DNA of 28,504 nt from UBA288 sp050178135 (GCA_050178135.1 JBFXGJ010000027.1:1-28504), one strand, 5' to 3'. Positions 15,938 to 25,126 are shown, counted from the first letter of the stretch. A program made the numbers and translations. The notes: generated by a model from the letters alone, not told the origin.

Positions 15938-17908
15938 ATGCTTGCGCCACGGCAGATGAGCCGCCTGCTGATCGCAGGCACGAAGGAGCAGATGGGCGCG
16001 GTGATCTCCGAGCTCTATCGCCACCGGCTCTTCCATATCGAGGACTTTGTCGGCCAGGAGGATTACTCCGGCTTCAAGCTCGGTATGCCGCTCGCCGGAG
16101 CGACCGAGGCCTCGAACGACCTGATCACGATCCGGGCGGCAACAAACGCCTTCGGCGTCCAGGACGACGGCGCCGCGCACGGACGCCCGGTCTCGGGTGC
16201 CGAACTCCGGCGCCAGCTCCAGACCGAGCTCCCCGAGCTCGACGCCCAGGCGGACGAGCTGGTAACACGGCGAACGCGCCTTGAGACCCGTGCGAAGGAC
16301 CTCGAGTCCCGGACGGCCGAGCTCGAGCCGTTCGCCTCGCTCCCGATCGACCTCGATCTCTACCGGGGATACGACAGCGTCGCGGTCCTCGCCGGCCATA
16401 TCCCTGCGGACGTCGCGATCGCGGCCCCGCATGAAAAGGCCTTCTCGAGCGGCAAGAAGGGAGGCTTTATCTCCGTCTTCACGCCGCTTGCCGAGCGAGA
16501 TGCGGTCGAGCGGCAGCTCCTGGACGCCGGTTTCGTGGCCGCCCGGATCCCCGATGAGACCGGGTCCGCCGGTGACGTCATCGCCCGGTACCGGGCCGAG
16601 CAGGCCTCGATCGAGAAGGAGGTCGAGGGGATCAACCGCCAGCTGGCCAATCTGAAGGAGATCCACGCATCGTTCCTACTCGCGGCCGACGAGCTGTTGA
16701 CCGCCGATGTCGAGCAGGCGGAGGCGCCGCTCCGGTTCGCGGTGACAGACCAGGCCTTCGTCGCAGAGGGCTGGGCCCCCACCGCCGAGGTGGCGGCGAT
16801 CACGCTGGCGCTCGAGAGGGCGACGAAGGGCAGGGTCCACGTCGAGGAGCTCGAGGTCGATTACGACCACGATTCGGTCCCGGTGGAGTACAACAACCCG
16901 TCGTTCGCTCACCCGACCGAGCTCTTCATGGACGTCTATTCGCGCCCGAACTACCGCGAGATCGACCCCACGCTCCTCGTCTCGATCGTCTTCCCGATCT
17001 TCTTCGGGATCATCCTCGGAGACGTCGGCTACGGTCTGGTGCTCCTGGTGCTCTCGTTTTTGGGGCGAAAATTCTTCATGAGCGAGGGCTGGACGCTGTT
17101 GCTCGACAACCTGCGTAACGCCTCGATCTCCTCGATCATCTTCGGTCTCATATACTCGGAGATCTTCGGGTTCGCACTCCCCTGGAAACCGCTCGTCTTC
17201 TCCCGCCACCTCAACATCGGCGGAGAGGCGCATGGTCACGGGCCGGATGCGGCCTCGATGCTGATCATCGCGATCTGGATCGGTATCCTGCATATCACGC
17301 TCGGGCGACTCATCTCGATCGTGAACCACAGCCGCATGTCGCACGGGAGCCACCGGACGAAGGCGATCATCGCCCAGACCGGGTGGCTCGCGTTCATGTG
17401 GGGCCTGTTGATCGTGATCTGGTCGATCTTCCCCATCCCGTTCATGCTCGACCTGACGAAGCTCGGCGATGTCGTCGCGCTCGGAATGCGTCCTGCAGGG
17501 ATCGCTGGAATCGTGCTGATCCTCTATGGAATAGTCGCGATCGCCCAGGAGAACGCGCTCGAGGTCGTGGAACTACCCACGATCGTCTCGCACGTGCTCA
17601 GCTACGCGCGTCTCGTCGCGGTCGGCCTCTCATCGGTCGCCATCGCGATGGTCGTGAACTACATCGCGCTCGGGATGTTCATCAACCCGTCGCTTGAAAA
17701 CCTGACCCCGGTCGGCATCGTGCTGATCGTCGTCGGGATCGTCGTGCTCCTGCTCGGCCACGCGCTGAATACCGCCCTCGGTATCCTGGGCGGCGGGCTG
17801 CACTCGATCCGTCTTCACTATGTTGAGTTCTTCACCAAGTTCTACAAAGGTGGAGGAATAAAGTACAACCCGTTTGGGATGAAGAGACTGCATACAACGG
17901 AGGAATAA
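15938..17908 (+). CDS. atpI: A-type ATP synthase subunit I (a-subunit)
   Basis: Subunit I is the membrane stator that carries the ion half-channels against the c ring. The protein has 656 residues from ATG 15938; a GTG six bases earlier is possible, but the family usually begins ML-P-x-x-MSR. The N-terminal 330 residues are cytosolic with coiled-coil arms that hold the stalks. From DPTLLVSIVFPIFFGIILGDVGYGL onward there are about seven to eight membrane helices. The essential arginine facing the c-subunit carboxylate is R558 in LSYARLVAVGL. The end contains the ribosome site of the next gene (GGAGG, 17900-17904). Confidence 0.95.
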   Translation: MLAPRQMSRLLIAGTKEQMGAVISELYRHRLFHIEDFVGQEDYSGFKLGMPLAGATEASNDLITIRAATNAFGVQDDGAAHGRPVSGAELRRQLQTELPELDAQADELVTRRTRLETRAKDLESRTAELEPFASLPIDLDLYRGYDSVAVLAGHIPADVAIAAPHEKAFSSGKKGGFISVFTPLAERDAVERQLLDAGFVAARIPDETGSAGDVIARYRAEQASIEKEVEGINRQLANLKEIHASFLLAADELLTADVEQAEAPLRFAVTDQAFVAEGWAPTAEVAAITLALERATKGRVHVEELEVDYDHDSVPVEYNNPSFAHPTELFMDVYSRPNYREIDPTLLVSIVFPIFFGIILGDVGYGLVLLVLSFLGRKFFMSEGWTLLLDNLRNASISSIIFGLIYSEIFGFALPWKPLVFSRHLNIGGEAHGHGPDAASMLIIAIWIGILHITLGRLISIVNHSRMSHGSHRTKAIIAQTGWLAFMWGLLIVIWSIFPIPFMLDLTKLGDVVALGMRPAGIAGIVLILYGIVAIAQENALEVVELPTIVSHVLSYARLVAVGLSSVAIAMVVNYIALGMFINPSLENLTPVGIVLIVVGIVVLLLGHALNTALGILGGGLHSIRLHYVEFFTKFYKGGGIKYNPFGMKRLHTTEE

Positions 17909-17912
17909 AGAA

Positions 17913-18170
17913 ATGGTTGATGTTGGAACTGCTGTTATGACGGTTGAGATGATTCAGGCATCGCAGGTCGGACTCAAGGCGGTTGGCGCCGGGCTCGCAG
18001 TCGGGCTGACAGGCGTCGGCACCGGACTCGCCGAGATGGGAATTGGCGCCGCTGCCGTCGGAGCAACTGCCGAGAACCGGGACATGTTCGGTCTTGCGCT
18101 CATCTTCACTGTGATTCCCGAGACGATCGTCATCTTCGGTCTTGTCGTGGCGCTGCTGCTCCTGTTCTGA
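17913..18170 (+). CDS. atpK: A-type ATP synthase subunit K (c-subunit of the rotor ring)
   Basis: The proteolipid forms the ion-translocating ring. At 85 residues it has a single hairpin of two membrane helices (about 23-50 and 60-85), so the ring is not built from duplicated hairpins as in some other methanogens. The conserved ion-binding glutamate is E70 in IPETIVIFG. A second acidic residue, E41 in GLAEMGIG, sits where Na+-binding c subunits usually have glutamine, and F75 replaces the tyrosine that often contacts the carboxylate. An excellent ribosome site (GGAGG, nine bases before ATG) and an unusually A/T-rich start region fit the need for many copies per enzyme. Confidence 0.95.
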   Translation: MVDVGTAVMTVEMIQASQVGLKAVGAGLAVGLTGVGTGLAEMGIGAAAVGATAENRDMFGLALIFTVIPETIVIFGLVVALLLLF

Positions 18171-18182
18171 TGGAGACTCATT

Positions 18183-18758
18183 ATGGGACTGGAAGCAGTC
18201 ATCAGTGAGATCCAGCAGAAGGGGCGGCACGAGGCAGACCGGATCCGGCGAGAGGGAGATCTCGAGGTCGAGCGCGTGCTGCGCGATGCGCAGCAGCGCT
18301 CGGACGAGATCAAGCTCTCGGCCGAGGCCGACGTGACCCGGCAGGTGGAGCACGTCCTCGCCCAGGAGACGTCGTCGGCGAACCTGGTCACCAAGCGGGC
18401 GACCCTGAATGCCGAGAAAGAACTCCTGGACCAGATCTACCGGTCGACCCTCGAGGCGATCCGGAAGGAGCCGGCCGCGTTCCACGAGAGGGCCCTCCGG
18501 CGGTTGCTCGCAACCGCGAAGGCCGAGATCGGTGGCGGGCGCGTCCGGGTGAACCGGGACGATCTCTCCATCATCGAGGCCCTCGTCAAGGAACCCGGGT
18601 TCGACGTCTTCACGGTCGGCCCTCCGGCCGAGATCGAAGGAGGCCTCGTCGCGGAGTCGAACGACCGGGCCTTCCAGGTCGACCACTCGTACCGCACCTA
18701 TCTGAACCGCGTCTGGGAGTCGTCCTTGAAGGATGCCTCGGATCTCCTGTTCGGGTGA
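18183..18758 (+). CDS. atpE: A-type ATP synthase subunit E
   Basis: Subunit E forms the peripheral stalk with H and binds the A3B3 head through its C-terminal domain. The 191-residue protein has a long N-terminal charged helix (about 1-85) for pairing with H, then a globular domain with the family motif RVRVNRDD (120-127) and the GGLVAESND loop (159-167). It follows atpK by 12 bases, with a GGAG ribosome site. Order and length match other archaeal operons. Confidence 0.93.
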   Translation: MGLEAVISEIQQKGRHEADRIRREGDLEVERVLRDAQQRSDEIKLSAEADVTRQVEHVLAQETSSANLVTKRATLNAEKELLDQIYRSTLEAIRKEPAAFHERALRRLLATAKAEIGGGRVRVNRDDLSIIEALVKEPGFDVFTVGPPAEIEGGLVAESNDRAFQVDHSYRTYLNRVWESSLKDASDLLFG

Positions 18759-18770
18759 GGTGAGCTGGCC

Positions 18771-19826
18771 ATGGCAGAGGTGATCAGCGGGCCGGCCCCG
18801 TACATCTACGTGAGCACGCGCCTCCGGGTCCGGAGGGCGAAGCTGCTGCGTGTGGAGGAGTACCTCCGCATGCTGAACATGAGCCTGCCCGAGATCACGC
18901 GGTACATCGAGGAGCTCGAGTACAAGACCGAGGTCGACGAGCTCGCGCCGTCATTCTCGGGCGTGGACCTGCTCGAGGTCGCCCTATCCTGGAACCTCGC
19001 AAAGGAGTTCCAGCGAGTGCTTGCGCTCACCCCGGGTGCAATGGCCGGTTTCACGGCCGAGTACCTGCGGCGCTGGGACATCGCGAACGTGCTGACGACT
19101 CTGCGCGGGCGCACCCAGGGCTTCAAGCCGGGCAAGATCAAGGAGGTCCTGATCCCGGCAGGCTCGCTCGACCGGACGGTGCTCGACCGCCTCGTTGTCG
19201 AGGAGACCCCCGATCGGATCGTCGAGGGCCTCCGCGGCACGCACCTCTTTCCGGTGGTCGAGCGTGAACTCCCCGGCGCCGTCGAGTCCGGCAACTTTGC
19301 CCGACTTGAGAACGAGCTGTACAAGGCGTACTACGCCGACCTGATCCGTGTGGCACGGTCCGGGATCAAGGGCGGGAACGAGTTCCTGCAGTACATCCAG
19401 CTCGAGATCGACATCACGAACATGCAGAACCTCTGGCGCCTGCGCTCGGGCGGGGCGACCGGCGAAGTTCGTGACTTCATGATCTCGGGCGGACGAATCC
19501 CGGTCGAGGAACTGAACCGTCTCGGCGCAGCCGAGACGACCGACGAGATAGTCGATGCGCTCAAGAAGCGGACGAACATCCCGGCCCTCCAGGACGCGAT
19601 CGAGGAGCTGCGCTGCGGCTGCTCGGTCCGACAGATCGAGAACCGGCTGACCCGGTTCAAGCTCGAACAGATGGACCGGATGAGCCGGCGATATCCGTTC
19701 TCGATCTCGCCCGTGCTCGTCTATCTCGAGCGCAAGTACTACGAGGTCTACAACCTCCGGGCGATCGCCCGGGGAAAGGCCGCGAACCTCGCGCCGGAAC
19801 GCATACAGGAGTACCTGGTGATCTAG
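18771..19826 (+). CDS. atpC: A-type ATP synthase subunit C
   Basis: Subunit C is the funnel-shaped connector between the central stalk (D/F) and the c ring, homologous to eukaryotic subunit d. At 351 residues it has the expected size. It is largely helical, with no membrane segments, and carries the family pattern of aromatic and arginine residues (YVSTRLRVRRAKLL near the start, FLQYIQLEIDITNMQNLWRL mid-protein, PVLVYLERKYYEVYNLRAIARGK near the end). A GAGGTGAG ribosome site precedes ATG 18771. The stop is followed at once by the atpF start (TAGATG). Confidence 0.95.
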   Translation: MAEVISGPAPYIYVSTRLRVRRAKLLRVEEYLRMLNMSLPEITRYIEELEYKTEVDELAPSFSGVDLLEVALSWNLAKEFQRVLALTPGAMAGFTAEYLRRWDIANVLTTLRGRTQGFKPGKIKEVLIPAGSLDRTVLDRLVVEETPDRIVEGLRGTHLFPVVERELPGAVESGNFARLENELYKAYYADLIRVARSGIKGGNEFLQYIQLEIDITNMQNLWRLRSGGATGEVRDFMISGGRIPVEELNRLGAAETTDEIVDALKKRTNIPALQDAIEELRCGCSVRQIENRLTRFKLEQMDRMSRRYPFSISPVLVYLERKYYEVYNLRAIARGKAANLAPERIQEYLVI

Positions 19827-20129
19827 ATGGAGATCGCAGTCATCGGCTCGAGTGAGTTCATCCTCGGATTCCGGCTTGCCGGAATTCACAAGACCTACGC
19901 GATCGACGACGAACCGCGTCTCGTCGAGGCGGTCAACCAGGCGATAGCCGACCCCGAGGTCGGTATCCTCGTCCTCTCCTCCAGTGACATGGAGCGCGTC
20001 CCACGGCGTCTCCGGGTCCAGCTCGAGGAGTCGGTCCGCCCGACCGTGATCGCGATCGGCGGCGATGAAGGGGGCATGTCCCTCAGAGAGAAGATAAAGC
20101 GTTCAGTGGGTGTTGATCTGTGGAAGTAA
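19827..20129 (+). CDS. atpF: A-type ATP synthase subunit F
   Basis: This small Rossmann-like subunit of the central stalk binds subunit D. It has 100 residues. The N-terminus IAVIGSSEFILGFRLAGI is the family signature; the DPEVGILVLSSSD strand and the C-terminal helix ending GVDLW are also typical. It begins directly after the atpC stop and overlaps the atpA start by ten bases, so its translation is tied to both neighbours. Confidence 0.94.
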   Translation: MEIAVIGSSEFILGFRLAGIHKTYAIDDEPRLVEAVNQAIADPEVGILVLSSSDMERVPRRLRVQLEESVRPTVIAIGGDEGGMSLREKIKRSVGVDLWK

Positions 20130-21880
20130 ACGAAGGACAGAAGACAACGGCCGGCGTGCTGAAACGCATCGCCGGGCCGGTCGTCACGGCCGTCGGGCTC
20201 GACGCCCACATGTACGATGTCGTGAAGGTCGGCAACGAAGAGCTGATGGGGGAGGTGATCAAGGTCGACGGCGAGGCGATCATCGTCCAGGTCTACGAGG
20301 ACACGACGGGTCTTCGGCCTGGCGAGCCGGTCTCGAACACGGGCCTCTCGCTCGCGGTCGATCTCGGCCCGGGCCTGCTCACCTCGATCTACGACGGGAT
20401 TCAGCGCCCGCTCGAGGTGCTCGTAGACAAGATGGGCTCGTTCATCGAGCGCGGCGTATCGGCCCCCGGCATCCCCCGGGACAAGAAGTGGGAGTTCAAG
20501 CCCCTGGCGAAGGCGGGTGACGAGGTCATCCCCGGCTCGATCATCGGCGAGGTGCAGGAGACGAACATCGTCCACCGGATCATGGTCCCGCCGAACAGGA
20601 AGGGCGGGCGGATCGCGACGATCAAGAGCGGGAGCTTCACGGTCGAAGAGACGATTGCGACCCTCGAGGACGGGACCGAGCTCCAGATGATGCACCGCTG
20701 GCCGGTGCGTGTGCCGCGGCCCGTGATGGAGAAGAAGAACCCGACGATCCCGCTCATCACGGGTCAGCGGATCCTCGATGGCCTCTTCCCGATCGCGAAG
20801 GGCGGCACCGCGGCCATCCCCGGGCCGTTCGGCTCGGGCAAGACGGTCACGCAGCAGCAGCTCGCAAAGTGGTCGGACGCCGAGATCGTGGTCTACATCG
20901 GCTGCGGTGAACGCGGCAACGAGATGACCGAGGTGCTGACCGAGTTTCCCGAGCTCCAGGACCCGAAGTCGGGCAAGCCGCTCATGGAGCGGACGATCCT
21001 GATCGCGAACACCTCGAACATGCCCGTCGCGGCGCGTGAGGCCTCGGTCTACACCGGGATCACGATCGCGGAGTACTTCCGTGACATGGGTTACGACGTG
21101 TCGCTCATGGCCGACTCGACCTCGCGCTGGGCCGAGGCCATGCGTGAGATCTCGAGCCGGCTCGAGGAGATGCCCGGCGAAGAAGGGTACCCTGCGTACC
21201 TCGCGGCCCGGCTCGCCGAGTTCTACGAGCGTTCCGGCCTGGTCACGACCCTTGCGGGCTCCTCCGGCTCCGTCTCGGTCATCGGGGCTGTATCGCCGCC
21301 CGGTGGCGACTTCTCCGAGCCGGTCACGCAGAACACGCTCCGCATCGTCAAGGTCTTCTGGGCCCTCGACGCGAAGCTCTCGCAGCGCCGTCACTTTCCG
21401 GCCATCAACTGGCTCAACTCCTACTCGCTCTACCTGGACACCCTCGGGCCCTGGTACGACACCGAGGTCTCGCCCGAGTGGAACCCGCTCCGGTCGTGGG
21501 CAATGGAGGTGCTGCAGAAGGAGGCCGAACTCCAGGAGATCGTCCAGCTCGTTGGGTCGGACGCCCTTCCCGAGACCGAGCAGATCACGATCGAGGTGGC
21601 CCGGCTGATCCGGGAGGTCTTCCTCCAGCAGAACGCCTACGACGCGGTCGATACGTTCTGCGAGATGAAGAAGCAGTATGACATGATGAAGGCGATCCGG
21701 AGCTACGCAGACCAGTCGTATGCGGCCCAGGCGGCGGGCGTCAGCCCGACCCAGATCATCACGATCAAGGCCAAGAACGACCTGCCCCAGATCAAGTTCG
21801 TCAAGGACTACGAGCCCATGCTCGACGGCATCCTTAAAGCGATGGAATCCGAATTCACGACACTGAGGTCGAGCGCATGA
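20120..21880 (+). CDS. atpA: A-type ATP synthase catalytic subunit A
   Basis: This is the catalytic subunit of the A3B3 head, which makes ATP at the A/B interface. The 586-residue protein contains the archaeal P-loop GPFGSGKT (235-242), the long 'non-homologous region' of A subunits between the N-terminal barrel and the P-loop, the catalytic GCGERGNEMTEVLTEFPEL segment and the ADSTSRWAEAMRE signature. GTG 20120 lies inside the end of atpF. Its stop overlaps the atpB start by four bases (ATGA), tying A and B synthesis together for equal numbers. There is no intein, although A-type subunits can carry one. Confidence 0.98.
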   Translation: MEVNEGQKTTAGVLKRIAGPVVTAVGLDAHMYDVVKVGNEELMGEVIKVDGEAIIVQVYEDTTGLRPGEPVSNTGLSLAVDLGPGLLTSIYDGIQRPLEVLVDKMGSFIERGVSAPGIPRDKKWEFKPLAKAGDEVIPGSIIGEVQETNIVHRIMVPPNRKGGRIATIKSGSFTVEETIATLEDGTELQMMHRWPVRVPRPVMEKKNPTIPLITGQRILDGLFPIAKGGTAAIPGPFGSGKTVTQQQLAKWSDAEIVVYIGCGERGNEMTEVLTEFPELQDPKSGKPLMERTILIANTSNMPVAAREASVYTGITIAEYFRDMGYDVSLMADSTSRWAEAMREISSRLEEMPGEEGYPAYLAARLAEFYERSGLVTTLAGSSGSVSVIGAVSPPGGDFSEPVTQNTLRIVKVFWALDAKLSQRRHFPAINWLNSYSLYLDTLGPWYDTEVSPEWNPLRSWAMEVLQKEAELQEIVQLVGSDALPETEQITIEVARLIREVFLQQNAYDAVDTFCEMKKQYDMMKAIRSYADQSYAAQAAGVSPTQIITIKAKNDLPQIKFVKDYEPMLDGILKAMESEFTTLRSSA

Positions 21881-23256
21881 AGGAATATCGGACCATCAGT
21901 AAGATCGCCGGCCCCCTGCTCTTCGTCGAGAAGACGGAGCCGATCGGGTACGGCGAGCTCGTCAACATCACGCTCGCAGACGGCTCGACCAAGCGCGGAC
22001 AGGTCCTCGATACCTCGGACGAGCTCGTGGTCGTGCAGGTGTTCGAGTCGACGGCCGGACTCGGCCGTGATTCGGGGGTCCGGTTCACGGGCGAGGCGAT
22101 CAAGATGCCGGTGGGGCACGAGATGCTCGGCCGGATCCTCTCGGGCGGCGGCAAACCGATCGACGGTGGGCCCGAGATCGTGCCCGAGAAGCGAATCGAC
22201 ATCACGGGCGCTGCGATCAATCCGTACGCCCGGGGCATGCCTGCGGAGTTTATCCAGACCGGTGTCTCGACGATCGACGGTACGAACACGCTCGTGCGTG
22301 GTCAGAAGCTGCCGATCTTCTCCGCTGCGGGCCTTCCGCACAACAACATCGCGCTCCAGATCGCCCGCCAGGCCAAGGTTCCTGGCTCGGTCGAGGAGTT
22401 TGCCGTGGTCTTCGCGGGGATGGGCATCACGAAGGAGGAGGCGAACGCGTTCATGCAGGACTTCGAGCGCACGGGTGCTCTCGAGCGCGCCGTCGTCTTC
22501 CTGAACCTCGCCGACGACCCGGCGGTGGAGCGGATCATCACCCCGCGACTGGCCCTGACGACGGCCGAATACCTCGCGTTCGAGCTGGGGATGCACGTGC
22601 TCGTCATCCTGACGGACATGACCAACTACTGCGAGGCGCTCCGCCAGATCGGCGCCGCCCGTGAGGAGGTCCCTGGCCGTCGTGGATACCCCGGATACAT
22701 GTACACCGACCTGGCCTCGATCTACGAGCGGGCCGGTATGATCAAGGGCAAGAAGGGCTCGGTGACGCAGATCCCGATCCTGACGATGCCCGGCGACGAT
22801 ATCACCCACCCCATCCCCGACCTTACCGGGTACATCACGGAGGGTCAGATCGTCGTCTCGCGTGAGCTCCACCGGAAGGGGATCTACCCGCCGATCAACG
22901 TGCTGCCCTCGCTCTCCCGGCTGATGAACCTCGGTATCGGCAAGGGGCACACCCGCGAGGACCACAAGAAGGTCTCGGACCAGATGTACGCGGCGTACGC
23001 AGAGGGCAACGATCTTCGCGGCCTCGTGGCGATCGTCGGCAAGGACGCGCTCTCCGAGCGCGACCGGATGTTCCTCGAGTTCGCCGATCTCTTCGAGGGG
23101 CGTTTTGTCCGCCAGGGGATCGACGAGGACCGTGCGATCGGCGAGGGGACCCTCGACCTCGGATGGGACCTGCTCTCCACGCTCCCGGTCGAGCAGCTGA
23201 GCCGTATCGACCGTGAACTGATCGAGAAGTACCACCCGAAGTTCCGGGCGAAGTGA
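21877..23256 (+). CDS. atpB: A-type ATP synthase regulatory subunit B
   Basis: This non-catalytic nucleotide-binding partner of subunit A has 459 residues. The N-terminal barrel (EYRTISKIAGPLLFVEKTE) is followed by the nucleotide-domain segment LPIFSAAGLPHNNIALQIAR. That segment stands at the P-loop position but lacks the GxGKT pattern, as in all B subunits. LTDMTNYCEALRQ and PGRRGYPGYMYTDLA are further family signatures. A GAGGT site inside atpA precedes the start. AtpD follows after seven bases. Confidence 0.98.
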   Translation: MKEYRTISKIAGPLLFVEKTEPIGYGELVNITLADGSTKRGQVLDTSDELVVVQVFESTAGLGRDSGVRFTGEAIKMPVGHEMLGRILSGGGKPIDGGPEIVPEKRIDITGAAINPYARGMPAEFIQTGVSTIDGTNTLVRGQKLPIFSAAGLPHNNIALQIARQAKVPGSVEEFAVVFAGMGITKEEANAFMQDFERTGALERAVVFLNLADDPAVERIITPRLALTTAEYLAFELGMHVLVILTDMTNYCEALRQIGAAREEVPGRRGYPGYMYTDLASIYERAGMIKGKKGSVTQIPILTMPGDDITHPIPDLTGYITEGQIVVSRELHRKGIYPPINVLPSLSRLMNLGIGKGHTREDHKKVSDQMYAAYAEGNDLRGLVAIVGKDALSERDRMFLEFADLFEGRFVRQGIDEDRAIGEGTLDLGWDLLSTLPVEQLSRIDRELIEKYHPKFRAK

Positions 23257-23263
23257 GGATCTC

Positions 23264-23896
23264 ATGGCACTCCGCGACATCAAGCCCACCCGGTCCGAAC
23301 TGATCAACCTCAAGAGGCGGATCCAGCTCTCGGAGCGGGGATACAAGATCCTGAAGATGAAACGGGACGGGCTGATCCTGGAGTTCTTCAAGGTGCTTGG
23401 CCAGGCCAAGGACTCGCGCGGGGCCCTCCTTGCGGCCTATGCGCGGGCTGAGGAGATGATGGCCGTGGCGAACACGGTCGAGGGCGCGATCGGCGTGAAG
23501 TCGGCCGCGTTCTCGGTGAAGGAGGTTCCCCAGATCGCGGTCAAGCAGAAGAACATCATGGGCGTCGTGGTCCCCGACATCAAGGGTTCGTCCGTGACCA
23601 AGCCCCTCATCGACCGGGGATACGGGGTGCTCGGCACCTCGTCCACGATCGACGAGACGGCGGCGGCCTTCGAGGACCTGGTCGAGCAGATCATTCACTC
23701 GGCCGAGATCGAGACCACGATGAAGCGCCTGCTCGAGGAGATCGAGAAGACGAAGCGGCGTGTGAACGCCCTCGAGTTCAAGGTGATCCCCGAGCAGGCC
23801 GAGGCCCGTGACTTCATCAAGATGCGCCTCGACGAGATGGAGCGCGAAGAACTCTTCCGCTTAAAGAAGATCAAGGCCCGTTCCACCGGGACGTGA
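23264..23896 (+). CDS. atpD: A-type ATP synthase subunit D
   Basis: This is the central-stalk shaft that rotates inside the A3B3 head. It has 210 residues, with the family start DIKPTRSELINLKRRI and long N- and C-terminal helices (about 8-70 and 140-205) forming an antiparallel coiled coil around a short central domain. A GAGGA ribosome site precedes the ATG. It is the last recognisable ATP synthase gene: no subunit G gene follows, unlike the longer Methanosarcina operon. Its stop region overlaps or abuts the start of pgk. Confidence 0.95.
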   Translation: MALRDIKPTRSELINLKRRIQLSERGYKILKMKRDGLILEFFKVLGQAKDSRGALLAAYARAEEMMAVANTVEGAIGVKSAAFSVKEVPQIAVKQKNIMGVVVPDIKGSSVTKPLIDRGYGVLGTSSTIDETAAAFEDLVEQIIHSAEIETTMKRLLEEIEKTKRRVNALEFKVIPEQAEARDFIKMRLDEMEREELFRLKKIKARSTGT

Positions 23897-23901
23897 GAGT
23901 A

Positions 23902-25116
23902 ATGGAGATCGGCACGATCGCGAGCCTGCCCTGCGAGGACCGCACGGTCCTCCTCAGGCTCGACCTGAACTCCCCGATCGACCCGTCATCGGGTGCGATC
24001 CTGGACGATAAGCGGTTCCGCGAGCACCTGCCGACGATCCAGGCGCTGGCGCACGCGAAGGTCGTGATCCTGACCCACCAGTCCCGGCCCGGGAAGAAGG
24101 ACTACACGACGCTGGCCGCACACGCCGAGAAACTCGGCGCGATGCTCGGACGCCCGGTCGAGTACGTCGACGACGTCATCGGCGCCTGCGCCCGCGAGGC
24201 CGTCGCTGGGATGGCATGCGGTGACGTGCTGATGCTCGAGAACGTCCGGTTCATGGCGGAGGAGAACCTCACCCTGAAGCCAGAGGAGGCGGCCCGGACC
24301 CACCTGGTGCGCCGGCTCGCGGCGCTCGGGGACTTCTTCGTGAACGATGCCTTCGGTACGGCCCACCGGTCCCAGCCGACCGTTGTCGGCCTGCCGATGG
24401 TGATGCGGTCAGCCGCGGGCCTATTGATGGAGCGGGAGGTCCACCAGCTCTCCCGGGTCTTCCAGGGCGCCCCCAGGCCGGTGGTCGTGGTGCTCGGCGG
24501 GACCAAGGTCGACGACTCGATCGATGTCGCCCGGCACGTCCTGGAGAACGGGGTGGCCGACAGGGTGGTGGCGATCGGCGTGGTCGCCAACGTCTTCTAC
24601 ATGGCGAAGGGGGTCTCAATCGGCGCGCCCTCGACGGCGCTGATCGAGCAGCTGAAGTACCTGCCGCTCGTCGACATCACTCGGGAGCTCCTCGCCGCTC
24701 ACGGCGACCGTATCCTGCTCCCCGACCAGGTGGCGGTCCGCGAGAACGGCGCCCGGGTGGAGTGCCCCCTCGACCGGATCCCCCAGGACGCCCCGATCAT
24801 GGATGCCGGCACCACCGCAGTCGCCGACCTCTCGCGGGTCCTCGCCGCCGCCGGCACCGTGGTCTTCAACGGCCCGGCGGGTGTCTTCGAGGACGCGAAC
24901 TTCGCGATTGGGACCCATGAACTCCTGAGGGCGGCCTCCGAGGCCGATTTTTCGGTGATCGGCGGCGGCCACACGGCGGCCGTCGTCGAGAAACTCGGGA
25001 TCGACGGCAGGTTCACCCACATCTCCACCGGAGGCGGGGCCTGCATCGAGTTCCTGACCGGCAAGACCCTCCCGGCCGTCGACGCGCTCGCCCGCTCGAA
25101 GCAGGCGTTCGGCTGA
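23902..25116 (+). CDS. pgk: Phosphoglycerate kinase
   Basis: The enzyme interconverts 1,3-bisphosphoglycerate plus ADP with 3-phosphoglycerate plus ATP; in a methanogen it mainly works toward gluconeogenesis. The 404-residue protein has the substrate site RLDLNSP (19-25), the HQSRPGK loop, the nucleotide-site lysine in LGGTKVDDS (K202), FNGPAGVFE (N323) and the hinge glycines in IGGGHTAAVVEKLG. The usual GGGDT appears here as GGGHT. ATG 23902 and GTG 23893 (overlapping the atpD stop) are both possible; ATG is preferred for its codon, without a clear ribosome site for either. The gene continues directly from the ATP synthase operon and ends at a T-rich terminator. Confidence 0.95.
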   Translation: MEIGTIASLPCEDRTVLLRLDLNSPIDPSSGAILDDKRFREHLPTIQALAHAKVVILTHQSRPGKKDYTTLAAHAEKLGAMLGRPVEYVDDVIGACAREAVAGMACGDVLMLENVRFMAEENLTLKPEEAARTHLVRRLAALGDFFVNDAFGTAHRSQPTVVGLPMVMRSAAGLLMEREVHQLSRVFQGAPRPVVVVLGGTKVDDSIDVARHVLENGVADRVVAIGVVANVFYMAKGVSIGAPSTALIEQLKYLPLVDITRELLAAHGDRILLPDQVAVRENGARVECPLDRIPQDAPIMDAGTTAVADLSRVLAAAGTVVFNGPAGVFEDANFAIGTHELLRAASEADFSVIGGGHTAAVVEKLGIDGRFTHISTGGGACIEFLTGKTLPAVDALARSKQAFG

Positions 25117-25126
25117 CAGGACCATC

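Noticed and set aside
19895..21394. A 499-codon antisense frame across atpF and atpA
   Set aside because: Composition is typical of a complement frame and there is no ribosome site, promoter or recognisable domain.
22310..22380. Missing P-loop in atpB as a defect
   Set aside because: All A/V-type B subunits lack the catalytic GxGKT at this place, so the sequence is normal.
21808..23409. A 533-codon antisense frame across atpB
   Set aside because: It is a shadow frame caused by high GC; the sense strand encodes a textbook ATP synthase B subunit.
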